Under the pieces are notes generated by a model, which worked only from the letters and a program-made list of their open reading frames with translations, did no database searches and was not told the origin of the DNA. A stretch of DNA of 52,207 bases, taken from contig CAJTSM010000007.1 in assembly GCA_910578935.1 (NCBI GenBank), positions 1-52,207 on the forward strand. The letters are read 5' to 3'. Shown here piece by piece: positions 9,401 to 17,275 of the stretch. The DNA comes from an uncultured Oscillibacter sp. (GTDB lineage: Bacteria > Bacillota > Clostridia > Oscillospirales > Oscillospiraceae). Numbering within the stretch: the first letter of the stretch is position 1; each line of letters starts with the position of its first letter. A program made the translations under genes and the position numbers.

Positions 9401-10383
9401 AATCCTCCTCCAATTACCTTCTGGGTCTTATCAACGATATCTTGGACATGTCCAAGATCGAAAGCGGAAAAATGAAACTGGAGCCTGTGGATTTCAGCAT
9501 GGACGAAATGCTGGAAACCATCCGGGAATTGATCGCTCCCCAGGCGTCCGCCAAACAAATCGACTTTCTCCAGGAAATCTCCCTGGAACACCGTTGGTTC
9601 CTGGCGGACCGGATGCGAATCAGCCAGGTGCTGATTAACCTTCTGGGCAACGCGGTGAAATTCACCCCGGAGCGGGGCCGGATCACCCTATCTGTAGAGG
9701 AAGGGCCGGTTTCCAAAGGGGAAGCACCGGTCTGTTTTACCGTGCGGGATACCGGCGTGGGCATTGCCAAGGAGGAGCAGGAACGGGTCTTCCGTTCTTT
9801 CGAGCAGGCAGGCCGGAACCCCTCCAAACAACAGGGAACCGGACTGGGCCTCTCCATCAGCAGCCGCTTGGTCCAAATGATGGGCAGCAGCATTCAGCTG
9901 GACAGCGCTCCGGGGGAGGGAAGCACTTTCCGTTTTTCAATTTCCCTGTCCCTGGGAACCCCGCTGGAAGACCGGATTCAGGAAGATGAATTCTCCTTCC
10001 GTGGATACCGCATCCTGGTGGTGGAAGACAACGAGCTCAATGCGGAGATTGCCCAGTGCCTTCTGGAGGAGCGGGATTTTGAGGTGGAATGCATCGGCGA
10101 CGGAGCCCAGGCCGTAGAGCGCATCCGCGCAACGCCGCCGGGCACTTACGACGTGATCCTGATGGACATTATGATGCCGGTAATGGATGGTTTGGAGGCC
10201 ACTCGTGTGATCCGCAGCATGGAGCGGGAGGATTGCCGCACGATTCCTATCATCGCCATGTCGGCAAACGCCTTTGACGACGACCTAAAAAAATCGGTGG
10301 AATGCGGCATGAACGGCCACCTGTCCAAGCCGGTAGAGGTGGAAAAGCTCTACCGGGTTCTGGCGGAAGTCCTTCACCGGTGA
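6487..10383 (+). CDS. hybrid sensor histidine kinase with PAS, GGDEF-like, GAF-like and receiver domains
   Basis: A 1298-residue membrane sensor. In order: transmembrane helix 1 (residues about 14-36), a large extracellular sensor region (about 37-375), helix 2 (about 376-399), a linker, a PAS/PAC domain (about 459-570), a GGDEF-like domain (about 575-735), a GAF-like stretch (about 755-915), then HisKA with the phospho-His at residue 938 in FLSRMSHEIRTPMNGIIG, the HATPase domain (N box LINLLGNAVKFTP, DTGVGIAKEEQ, GTGLGLSIS) and a C-terminal receiver with phospho-Asp 1227 (VILMDIMMPVMDG). The GGDEF signature is degenerate (RLNRDELIL), so cyclic-di-GMP synthesis is unlikely. It directly follows the binding-protein gene. 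No separate response regulator or output gene is visible, so the downstream relay is unknown. Confidence 0.93.
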   Translation: MKRGSRRTGKQSTIFRIFLLPLIAIMLLQSAITIGTLVISRTTETLEEYSGNMMTRLVENRGVILQNDMNQRWAAIHQQEASIHAILEQYLNEAESDVKGLLHSGEQRNTLLERLFPECLDILQSNSTTGVFLILAGPDAAAEELDGFFIRDSDPNTNPANYSDLLLERGSKELSRAWNIPLDTNWTTRFRLDGPGANDADRYFYEPWRAGTDFPDADTADLGYWSLPFCLEKNRADPHEMIAYSLPLRYKGQTYGVLGVEISSRSLYDYFPAAELNDSQQSGYLLAIKDGGSHYIPLVGKGILYDQIRSMDGGFSLTETDYKNLLQVQDAGPVGHGVYAVVRPLKLYSNHVPYENTEWALLGLDTEEDLFGISRRLYIWMVTAVFIGLGFGVLGIYLAVRHLTRPVQELMQCIREGAAGLTAFKPSNILEIDALHDVVVTLTEQQRKAENILLEEKERYKLALESSKDVFFSYDLQNQMLDIFNHPTMSGQRSCHDYGGSFIDPAYIYEEDRPKTLEILQSDADNLYAEFRLKWPEDTDHGWVALTGKAVYDTDGRRWKLVGSIRDIQEQKEREAQQLRKNTIDGVTGLYVCRAGLKELAEYRKARTDGILVNLFLEQLKQVNEKNGIVFGDMILEELGQLVRERCRNLEEEAGCRTVALRLNRDELILWLEGRTAAEGMAFAEALLEAAHAQEETFSVRLRAGLAQGEGDPESLIRKAKLARIASCGRPLFYDSLPEQGRAPLPPLQEYESSSLGYGEDVSLVSVALNLFGKGGDFPGQMTLMIRKIGRYYGAGGVLVSLLRADFNSNYLNYQWWKDGRTSIPGVQKYKEEEKQSFLLWLGQEEIRYFSPEDSRETVLQRFLNVSPGQGGVLLPLYDSGSYMGNICILDVPPSLSEAPETYQELAELGQVIQSQLNQQQHDIASKAKSEFLSRMSHEIRTPMNGIIGMTAIALQEEQSPERILDCLQKIQSSSNYLLGLINDILDMSKIESGKMKLEPVDFSMDEMLETIRELIAPQASAKQIDFLQEISLEHRWFLADRMRISQVLINLLGNAVKFTPERGRITLSVEEGPVSKGEAPVCFTVRDTGVGIAKEEQERVFRSFEQAGRNPSKQQGTGLGLSISSRLVQMMGSSIQLDSAPGEGSTFRFSISLSLGTPLEDRIQEDEFSFRGYRILVVEDNELNAEIAQCLLEERDFEVECIGDGAQAVERIRATPPGTYDVILMDIMMPVMDGLEATRVIRSMEREDCRTIPIIAMSANAFDDDLKKSVECGMNGHLSKPVEVEKLYRVLAEVLHR

Positions 10384-10431
10384 GGAAGTGCGGAGCGGTT
10401 CCTCACTCCCCCGACCGGTACTCAGCGTGCA

Positions 10432-10465
10432 AAAATGGGAGCTGTCACTTGACAGCTCCCATTTT
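10432..10465. terminator. bidirectional intrinsic terminator between kinase and gltD
   Basis: A perfect 16-bp stem, AAAATGGGAGCTGTCA (10432-10447) with its complement at 10450-10465, has A-rich and T-rich flanks. It lies between the convergent kinase gene and gltD and can stop transcription from both sides. Confidence 0.9.
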
Positions 10466-10524
10466 ATTTGGCATTTCCGGAAAAACGATCTGTTTATCCC
10501 CTGTCCAGCGCGGCTAACCTTATG

Positions 10525-11916
10525 TCACACCCGTACAAGATTGGTATAGCCATTCAGATACATGTCCACCTCCGCAGCGGCCGCACGGCCCTCGGCGATG
10601 GCCCAAACAACCAGCGACTGTCCCCGCCGCATGTCACCGGCCGCAAAGACTTTTTCCACATTCGTGGAGAAACCGCCTTCCGCCGTACGGACCGTCTGGT
10701 CATGCGCGACTCCAAAAGCTTCACACACGTTCCCCGCGCACCCGGCAAAGCCGGTGGCGGCGATCAGAAGGCCGCAGGGCAGCGTGTCCCCCTCCGTAGT
10801 CGTCACAGCAGTCAACATGCCATCCTCCGCTATCAGCTCTTTTACCTGCACGCCAAACCGCCGGGCTTCTTCTCCAAACAGGGCGGCAGCCTCCTGATGA
10901 GCGTAATCCTGGGGAAGGACTCCGTCCCGCAGATAGTCTTCCTCCCTGCGGCGCACCAGCTGTACAACGGACCGGCACCCCTGCCGCAGGGCGGTGGCCA
11001 CACAGTCGCCGGCGGTATCCCCAGTTCCAATAATCACTACGTCTCGCCCTTCTGCCGCGGGGATAAGAGGCGTCTTGCCGAACTGCTGCCGCTCTACGGC
11101 AGCTTTCAAGAACTCCGTTCCATAGCAAATCCCGCTGATTCCCTCTGTCTCCAGTCCCAAAGGACGGGTCTGCTCCGCGCCGCAACATAGAATCACCGCG
11201 TCATAATCCGCCAGCAGCCGTTCCGCCATTGCCGGAACAGCAGCGTCCACACCGGTGACAAAACTGATGCCCTCATCTGTCATCAGGTCAATTCGCCGCC
11301 GTACAACATCTTTTGGCAGCTTCATATTGGGAATCCCGTAGGTCAAAAGGCCCCCCGGCCGTTCCTCCCGCTCTACCACCGTGACGGAGTGTCCCCGGTG
11401 GTTCAGCTGGTCCGCCGCCGCCAGGCCCGCCGGTCCGGAGCCCACCACGCAGACCTTTTTCCCGGACCACTGGGGCGGCCGGCGGCGCTTCATGTTTCCG
11501 GTGGCAAAAGCGGCTTCGATGACACTGAGCTCGTTGTCCCGAATTGTCACGGCATCGCCGTATATCCCGCAGACGCAGGCGCTCTCACAGGGCGCGGGAC
11601 ACACCCGGCCTGTAAACTCCGGAAAATTATTGGTTTTTAAAAGACGGCTCAGGGCGTGGGAGGAATTCCCGGCGTAGATCATATCATTCCACTCAGGAAT
11701 TAGATTGTGCAGGGGGCACCCAAAGATGCTTCCCTCCCACTGGATGCCGGACTGGCAAAAAGGAACGCCGCAGTTCATGCACCGTCCGCCCTGCTCCCGA
11801 CGGGCGGTATCTGCCAAGAAAATATGAAAAGGATCCCAGTCCCGGACCCGTTCCAGAGGCGGCCGCTCTAAAACCTCTTGCCTGGCATATTCTAAAAATC
11901 CAGTTGTCTTACCCAT
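10525..11916 (-). CDS. gltD: glutamate synthase (NADPH) small subunit
   Basis: A 463-residue beta subunit of glutamate synthase. It passes electrons from NAD(P)H through FAD and Fe-S clusters to the large subunit. The N-terminal cysteine set for the 4Fe-4S clusters is present (CMNCGVPFCQSG and GCPLHNLIPEWND, residues about 47-75, plus CPAPCESACVCG). The FAD fold VVGSGPAGLAAADQL and the NADPH fold VIIGTGDTAGDC are both clear. It begins 14 bases after the stop of gltB, so the two form one operon. Length matches the family. Regulation is expected through the gltB leader. Confidence 0.97.
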   Translation of the reverse strand: MGKTTGFLEYARQEVLERPPLERVRDWDPFHIFLADTARREQGGRCMNCGVPFCQSGIQWEGSIFGCPLHNLIPEWNDMIYAGNSSHALSRLLKTNNFPEFTGRVCPAPCESACVCGIYGDAVTIRDNELSVIEAAFATGNMKRRRPPQWSGKKVCVVGSGPAGLAAADQLNHRGHSVTVVEREERPGGLLTYGIPNMKLPKDVVRRRIDLMTDEGISFVTGVDAAVPAMAERLLADYDAVILCCGAEQTRPLGLETEGISGICYGTEFLKAAVERQQFGKTPLIPAAEGRDVVIIGTGDTAGDCVATALRQGCRSVVQLVRRREEDYLRDGVLPQDYAHQEAAALFGEEARRFGVQVKELIAEDGMLTAVTTTEGDTLPCGLLIAATGFAGCAGNVCEAFGVAHDQTVRTAEGGFSTNVEKVFAAGDMRRGQSLVVWAIAEGRAAAAEVDMYLNGYTNLVRV

Positions 11917-11930
11917 GTGAACACCCTCTC

Positions 11931-14900
11931 TCAGCCCTTTGCGATGGCGTAAAACGCCTCAATCTCCGCCTGTTCCCTACTCATGCCCTTTTCCTCCTGT
12001 TGGGCAATGGCCCGGAGCATCCGGTCATAATCTCTGGGCGTAACCTTCTTGAAGCAGGGGAGATAGGATTGGAACGCCGCCAGGATTTTCTTTCCCCGCG
12101 GGGACCCGGTAGCAGCCACGTGGGCCTCGATCAGGCTGCGTAGCTCCGCCGTGTCGTGAGATTCCGTCACCTCAAAAAACTGCACTTGCTCTTTATTCAG
12201 CCGCAGATACAAATCATGCCGTTCGTCCAATACATAAGCTACGCCGCCGGACATGCCCGCCGCAAAGTTTTTTCCCGTCGGCCCAAGAATTACCACCCGG
12301 CCCCCGGTCATGTACTCGCAGCCGTGGTCCCCCACGCCTTCCACCACGGCGGACGCGCCGGAGTTGCGCACGCAAAACCGCTCCCCTGCCATGCCGTTGA
12401 TAAAAGCCTGCCCGCCGGTAGCGCCGTAGAGAGCCACATTTCCCGCAATGATATTTTCCCCGGGCTTAAAACCGCTGTCTTTCGGCGGATAGAGAATCAG
12501 CTTTCCGCCGGAGAGTCCTTTCCCAAATCCGTCGTTGCAGTCGCCCTCCAGTTCCAGCGTCAAGCCGTTTGGAATAAACGCCCCGAAAGACTGCCCGCCG
12601 CCGCCGCGGCAGAAGATGACATAGCTGTCCTCCGGCAGGCTGTTCCCGCAGGCCCGTGTGATCTCAGATCCAAAGAGAGTACCGAACGCCCGGTCCGTAG
12701 AAGACACCGGAATCTCCAGCCGTCCGGCTTTTCTACTCTTCAGGCTCTTTCCCAGCCGTTCCAAAAGCACACGCATGTCCGCCGTCTTCTCCAGATGGAA
12801 ATCATATGCGGCGGCGGGGTTGAAATGAGGCACTTGAGTCCCGTATGGATTTTGCAGTAAGCCGCTGAGATTCAGCGTTTCCGCCCGGTGGGTCACCAGT
12901 TTTTCCCGAACCTGTAGCAGGTCGCACCGGCCCACCAGTTCGTCCACCGTGGGAATTCCCAACCTTGCCATGTACTCCCGCAGTTCCTGCGCCACAAAAT
13001 ACATAAAATTGATTACATATTCCGGTCTTCCGGAAAAGCGCTTCCGGAGTTCCGGGTCCTGCGTGGCGATGCCGGCGGGGCAGGTGTCCAGATTGCACAC
13101 CCGCATCATGCAGCAGCCCATGGCCACCAGCGGAGCGGTGGCAAACCCGAATTCCTCCGCCCCCAGCATACAGGCAATGGCCACGTCCCGGCCTGTCATC
13201 AGTTTGCCGTCCGCCTCAATGGCCACCTGTTTCCGAAGGCCGTTTTGAATCAGGGTCTGGTGGGCTTCGGCCACGCCCAACTCCCAAGGCAGGCCCGCCC
13301 CCTGGATGGAGCTCCGGGGAGCCGCGCCGGTGCCGCCGTCGTGGCCGGAGATGAGGACCACTTGGGCCCCCGCCTTAGCAACGCCCGCGGCGATGGTCCC
13401 CACTCCCGCCTCGCTGACCAGCTTGACGCTGATCCGGGCAAAACGGTTGGCGTTTTTCAGGTCATAAATCAGCTGGGCCAGGTCCTCAATGGAGTAAATA
13501 TCGTGATGGGGCGGCGGTGAAATGAGGGTTACGCCCGGAGTGGAGCACCGGGTCTTGGCAATCCAGGGATACACCTTTTTCCCAGGCAGATGACCGCCCT
13601 CACCGGGCTTGGCTCCCTGCGCCATTTTGATCTGAATCTCATCGGCACTGACCAAATACTCGCTGGTGACGCCGAAGCGTCCGGAGGCCACCTGCTTGAT
13701 AGCGGACCGGCAGCCGCCTTTCAACCGCTCTCGGGCTTCTCCGCCCTCGCCGGAATTGGACTTTCCGCCAATGCGGTTCATGGCGATTGCCATGCACTCG
13801 TGAGCCTCCTGGGAGATGGAGCCATAACTCATGGCCCCGGTTTTAAACCGTTTGACAATGCGCTCTGCCGGTTCTACTTCCTCAATGGAGATTCCGCCGT
13901 CCGCCGGAAACCGAAAATCCAGCAGTCCCCGCAATGTATGGGGTTTGTCGGCAAAATCCACCAGGGCGCTGTACTCCTTGAAAACATCATAGCTGCCTTC
14001 CCGGGCCGCCTTTTGCAGCAGAAGGATTGTCCGGGGATTATACATATGGTCCTCTTTGTCCGGTCCGGAACGAAGCTTGTGAATACCCACAGAATCCAGG
14101 GTGGAGTCAAACCCCAGCCCCAAAGGATCAAAGGCCTGGCTGTGATTCCATTCCACGCCCTCGCCGATCTCCTCCAGCCCAATCCCCTCCACGCGGCTGA
14201 TGGTATTGGTGAAATACCGGTCCACCGTGGCCTTATTGATGCCCACGCACTCGAAGATCTGGGCAGATTGATAAGACTGAATGGTGGAAATGCCCATCTT
14301 AGAGGCAATCTTGACAATACCGTGGAGAATCGCCTCATTATAGTCCTTGACGGCGGCAGATGCCTCCTTGTCCAACATCCCCCGCTCCACCAGCTCCTCC
14401 ACGCACTCCTGGGCCAGGTATGGGTTGATCGCCTGAGCGCCATAACCCAGCAGCGTCGCGAAGTGGTGGACGTCCCGGGGCTCCGCGCTCTCCAGAACCA
14501 CAGAAACAGCCGTCCGTTTTTTCGTCCGGACCAGGTGCTGCTCCAGTGTGCTTACTGCCAGAAGGGAGGGGATCGCCACGTGGTTTTCATCCACCCCCCG
14601 GTCGGACAGGATGACGATATTGGCCCCCTTTTTATAGGCCCGGTCCACGTTCACCAAAAGGCGGTCCAGGGCGTTCTCCAGCGGCGAGCCCTTGTAGTAA
14701 AGCAGGGAGACGGTTTCCACATGGAACCCGGGGCGGTCCATATAGCGGATTTTCATCAGGTCCACAGAGGTGAGGATGGGGTTTTGGATTTGCAGCATGG
14801 TACAGTTGCTGGCCTTCTCCTCCAAAAGATTACCTCCGGAACCCACGTAGACGGTGGTATCCGTGACAACTTCTTCTCGTATAGCGTCGATCGGAGGATT

Positions 14901-16451
14901 GGTCACCTGGGCGAAGAGCTGCTTGAAATAGTTGAACAGAGGCTGGTGCCGCTCGCTGAGCACCGCCAGCGGCGTATCCACTCCCATAGCGGAGGTAGGC
15001 TCGATCCCGTCCCGGGCCATGGGGAGAATCGCGTCCTTCACCTCTTCATAGGTATAGCCAAAGGCTTTGTAAAGCCGGTCCCGGACTGTCTGAGGGTGCG
15101 TCGCCACCCGCTTATTGGGAACCGGCAGATCCCGCAGATAAACCAATCCCGCGTCCAGCCACTCGCCGTATGGCTGCCGGGCGGCATAGCGGGCTTTCAG
15201 CTCAGCGTCATCCACCAGCCGCCCCTCCCGGAGGTCTGCCAGCAGCATCCGCCCCGGCTGAAGGCGGGATTTCCGCACGACGCGCTCCGGGGCAATGTCC
15301 AGAACTCCCACCTCTGAAGAGAGAATGAGCTGTTCTTCATCCGTAAGATACCACCTGCAAGGCCGGAGCCCGTTCCGGTCCAGCACGGCTCCCACGGTAT
15401 CTCCGTCGGAAAAAACGATGGCGGCGGGACCGTCCCAAGGCTCCATCATAGTAGCATAGTAGTGGTAAAAGTCCCGCTTCTCCCGGGGCATCTGCTTGTC
15501 CTTGGCCCAGGGCTCGGGAATGCAGAGCATCACGGCCTGGGGCAGTTCCATGCCGTTCATCATCAGGAACTCCAGCGTATTGTCCAGCATAGAGGAATCT
15601 GACCCACTCTGGTCCACAACGGGCAGAACCTTATCCATGTCGTCGTCCATAATGGGAGAGGCAATGGTTTCCTCCCGGGCCAGCATCCGGTCCACATTGC
15701 CGCGAATCGTGTTAATCTCCCCGTTATGAAGAATATAGCGGTTCGGGTGAGCCCGCTCCCAAGAGGGGGTGGTATTGGTGGAAAAGCGGGAATGGACCAG
15801 AGCAATGGCACTTTCGCAGTCCGGGTCCGTCAGATCCGCATAAAACTGGCGCAGCTGCCCTACCAGAAACATTCCCTTATAGACAATCGTCCGGCTGGAA
15901 AAGGACGGGATATATGTATTGACATTGGACTGTTCAAATACCCGCCGGACTACATACAGCTTCCGGTCAAAGTCCAGCCCCCGTTCGCAGTCTTTCGGCC
16001 GCTTTACAAAGCACTGACAGATCTGAGGCATGCAGTTTCTAGCCTTTTCCCCCAGCACCGGCGGATGAACAGGCACATCCCGCCAGCCAAGGAATTCCAT
16101 TCCCTCCTTCGCCACAATGATCTCCAGCATCTTTTTCGCCTGTGCCCGCTTGAGTCCGTCCTGGGGGAAGAAAAACATCCCCACGCCATAATCGCGCTCT
16201 TCCCCCAGCGTGACCTCCGCCCGGGCCATTACCCGTTTCATCAGCTTATGGGGAATTTGCAAAAGCAGGCCTACGCCGTCGCCGGTTTCTCCGGCGGCAT
16301 CCTTGCCCGCCCGGTGCTCCAGCTTTTCCACAATCTTCAGTGCGCTGTCCACCGTCTCATGAGACTTTCGCCCCTTAATGTCCACCACTGCGCCGATCCC
16401 GCAGGCGTCGTGCTCGAACTGCGGGCTGTATAATTGCGAAACAAATGACAT
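11931..16451 (-). CDS. gltB: glutamate synthase large subunit
   Basis: A 1506-residue alpha subunit that makes two glutamates from glutamine and 2-oxoglutarate. The start at 16451 is preferred (GGAG eight bases upstream); it gives a 16-residue propeptide before the catalytic Cys of HDACGIGAVV, as in Ntn-type glutaminase domains, which are processed to expose that Cys. The N-terminal amidotransferase domain shows HSRFSTNT and HNGEINTIRGN. The central FMN synthase domain has SGHDGGTGAAPRSS. The 3Fe-4S cysteines appear as CCMMRVCNLDTCPAG, and the C-terminal GXGXG beta-helix domain is present. An in-frame upstream start at 16481 would add a stretch with no ribosome site. It is co-transcribed with gltD and sits behind its own promoter and leader hairpin. 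Confidence 0.97.
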   Translation of the reverse strand: MSFVSQLYSPQFEHDACGIGAVVDIKGRKSHETVDSALKIVEKLEHRAGKDAAGETGDGVGLLLQIPHKLMKRVMARAEVTLGEERDYGVGMFFFPQDGLKRAQAKKMLEIIVAKEGMEFLGWRDVPVHPPVLGEKARNCMPQICQCFVKRPKDCERGLDFDRKLYVVRRVFEQSNVNTYIPSFSSRTIVYKGMFLVGQLRQFYADLTDPDCESAIALVHSRFSTNTTPSWERAHPNRYILHNGEINTIRGNVDRMLAREETIASPIMDDDMDKVLPVVDQSGSDSSMLDNTLEFLMMNGMELPQAVMLCIPEPWAKDKQMPREKRDFYHYYATMMEPWDGPAAIVFSDGDTVGAVLDRNGLRPCRWYLTDEEQLILSSEVGVLDIAPERVVRKSRLQPGRMLLADLREGRLVDDAELKARYAARQPYGEWLDAGLVYLRDLPVPNKRVATHPQTVRDRLYKAFGYTYEEVKDAILPMARDGIEPTSAMGVDTPLAVLSERHQPLFNYFKQLFAQVTNPPIDAIREEVVTDTTVYVGSGGNLLEEKASNCTMLQIQNPILTSVDLMKIRYMDRPGFHVETVSLLYYKGSPLENALDRLLVNVDRAYKKGANIVILSDRGVDENHVAIPSLLAVSTLEQHLVRTKKRTAVSVVLESAEPRDVHHFATLLGYGAQAINPYLAQECVEELVERGMLDKEASAAVKDYNEAILHGIVKIASKMGISTIQSYQSAQIFECVGINKATVDRYFTNTISRVEGIGLEEIGEGVEWNHSQAFDPLGLGFDSTLDSVGIHKLRSGPDKEDHMYNPRTILLLQKAAREGSYDVFKEYSALVDFADKPHTLRGLLDFRFPADGGISIEEVEPAERIVKRFKTGAMSYGSISQEAHECMAIAMNRIGGKSNSGEGGEARERLKGGCRSAIKQVASGRFGVTSEYLVSADEIQIKMAQGAKPGEGGHLPGKKVYPWIAKTRCSTPGVTLISPPPHHDIYSIEDLAQLIYDLKNANRFARISVKLVSEAGVGTIAAGVAKAGAQVVLISGHDGGTGAAPRSSIQGAGLPWELGVAEAHQTLIQNGLRKQVAIEADGKLMTGRDVAIACMLGAEEFGFATAPLVAMGCCMMRVCNLDTCPAGIATQDPELRKRFSGRPEYVINFMYFVAQELREYMARLGIPTVDELVGRCDLLQVREKLVTHRAETLNLSGLLQNPYGTQVPHFNPAAAYDFHLEKTADMRVLLERLGKSLKSRKAGRLEIPVSSTDRAFGTLFGSEITRACGNSLPEDSYVIFCRGGGGQSFGAFIPNGLTLELEGDCNDGFGKGLSGGKLILYPPKDSGFKPGENIIAGNVALYGATGGQAFINGMAGERFCVRNSGASAVVEGVGDHGCEYMTGGRVVILGPTGKNFAAGMSGGVAYVLDERHDLYLRLNKEQVQFFEVTESHDTAELRSLIEAHVAATGSPRGKKILAAFQSYLPCFKKVTPRDYDRMLRAIAQQEEKGMSREQAEIEAFYAIAKG

Positions 16452-16483
16452 AACAACACTCCGTTCGCTGCTAGATTTCACAT

Positions 16484-16525
16484 AAAAAAGAGCAACGGAA
16501 CCCTTTAGGGAGGCCCCATTGCTCT
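16484..16525 (-). promoter_or_regulatory. terminator hairpin in the gltB leader (attenuator candidate)
   Basis: On the minus strand AGAGCAATGG (16525-16516) pairs with CCGTTGCTCT (16498-16489), one pair being a G-U wobble. The loop contains the small palindrome CCCTAAAGGG, and six T follow (16489-16484). It forms within about 45 bases of the predicted gltB start point and ends 32 bases before the gltB ATG. It therefore has the shape of an intrinsic terminator inside the 5' leader, not of an end-of-operon terminator. Confidence 0.75.
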
Positions 16526-16537
16526 CTCATGACCTTC

Positions 16538-16567
16538 ATTATACGAGTAAAAATGTACGGTTGTCAA
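16538..16567 (-). promoter_or_regulatory. sigma-A promoter of gltBD
   Basis: TTGACA (16567-16562) and TATAAT (16543-16538) match the consensus exactly with an 18-base spacer. Transcription should start near 16531, just before the leader hairpin. The 160 bases between this promoter and the ANTAR gene show nothing I can name. Confidence 0.85.
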
Positions 16568-16731
16568 CGCCTTTGCGGAGAAAACACACTCTCTCACCCG
16601 ATTTCAGTAACTGCGCCAAAAGAATGGTTTTCCCGGCAGCTCTCTTTGTGCATTTCCGCACGAAGGACGAATGTTTTTTCACCACGCACACTCTGGACTC
16701 GCCGGATTCTTTGGTCCATACAGCGCCGCGG

Positions 16732-17268
16732 TTACAGGTCATAGGATCCAATGATATACCGCGCTGCCTGATCCATCCGGATTCCCTCGTCCATACTGCG
16801 CTTCTGGAGAAAGCGGTGGGCCTCCTCCTCCGTCATACGGTTGACATCCATGAGCAGTTCCTTTGCCCGGCGGATCAGCGTTCTTTCCTCTTCTCCCCGC
16901 CGGGAAGCAGGATGGCAAAGATACAAGCTCTCAAGATTCAAAAGCATCCGCAAAGAAGACAGGAATTCGGCGCGGGAAGTAGGCAGAGGCAGTTTATACA
17001 AATTCTCCCCGCCGCACAAATCCAGATAAACCGCCTTAGCCATAACCAACACCACCGCCGTTCCCCGCAGCTCCGCCGCCAAGGTGTCCGCCGTCATATC
17101 CGGCAGGTAAAACCCGCAGAGCACAACGGCTCCGTCTTGCCGGCGGGCGGTGCGGATCACCTCTGCGCCGGAGGCGCAAACCGTGCCGCCCCATCCCTCC
17201 GCATTCAGCAGTCCCAGGCTCTTCTGCCGTATGCGCTCCCCTGTAAGGGCAATGATGATCCGCTCCAT
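16732..17268 (-). CDS. ANTAR-domain RNA-binding regulator with pseudo-receiver
   Basis: A 178-residue protein. The C-terminus (about residues 120-178) is an ANTAR domain, recognisable as LIRRAKELLMDVNRMTEEEAHRFLQKRSMDEG. Such domains bind twin-hexaloop RNA hairpins and prevent transcription termination (EutV, NasR). The N-terminus resembles a response-regulator receiver but lacks the acidic pair, and the phospho-acceptor position in VVLCGFYLPDM is not Asp, so it is unlikely to be phosphorylated. The ATG at 17268 is chosen because it lies seven bases after the glnA stop; translation is probably coupled. Pairing with glnA is common in Clostridia, and the nearby gltB leader has a terminator, so a role in nitrogen control is a reasonable inference. 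Confidence 0.87.
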   Translation of the reverse strand: MERIIIALTGERIRQKSLGLLNAEGWGGTVCASGAEVIRTARRQDGAVVLCGFYLPDMTADTLAAELRGTAVVLVMAKAVYLDLCGGENLYKLPLPTSRAEFLSSLRMLLNLESLYLCHPASRRGEEERTLIRRAKELLMDVNRMTEEEAHRFLQKRSMDEGIRMDQAARYIIGSYDL

Positions 17269-17275
17269 CTGCGGA

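Noticed and set aside
13590..15317. A 575-codon open frame on the plus strand.
   Set aside because: It lies wholly inside gltB on the opposite strand, has low-complexity His/Arg/Gln-rich translation and no ribosome site; it is a shadow of a GC-rich gene.
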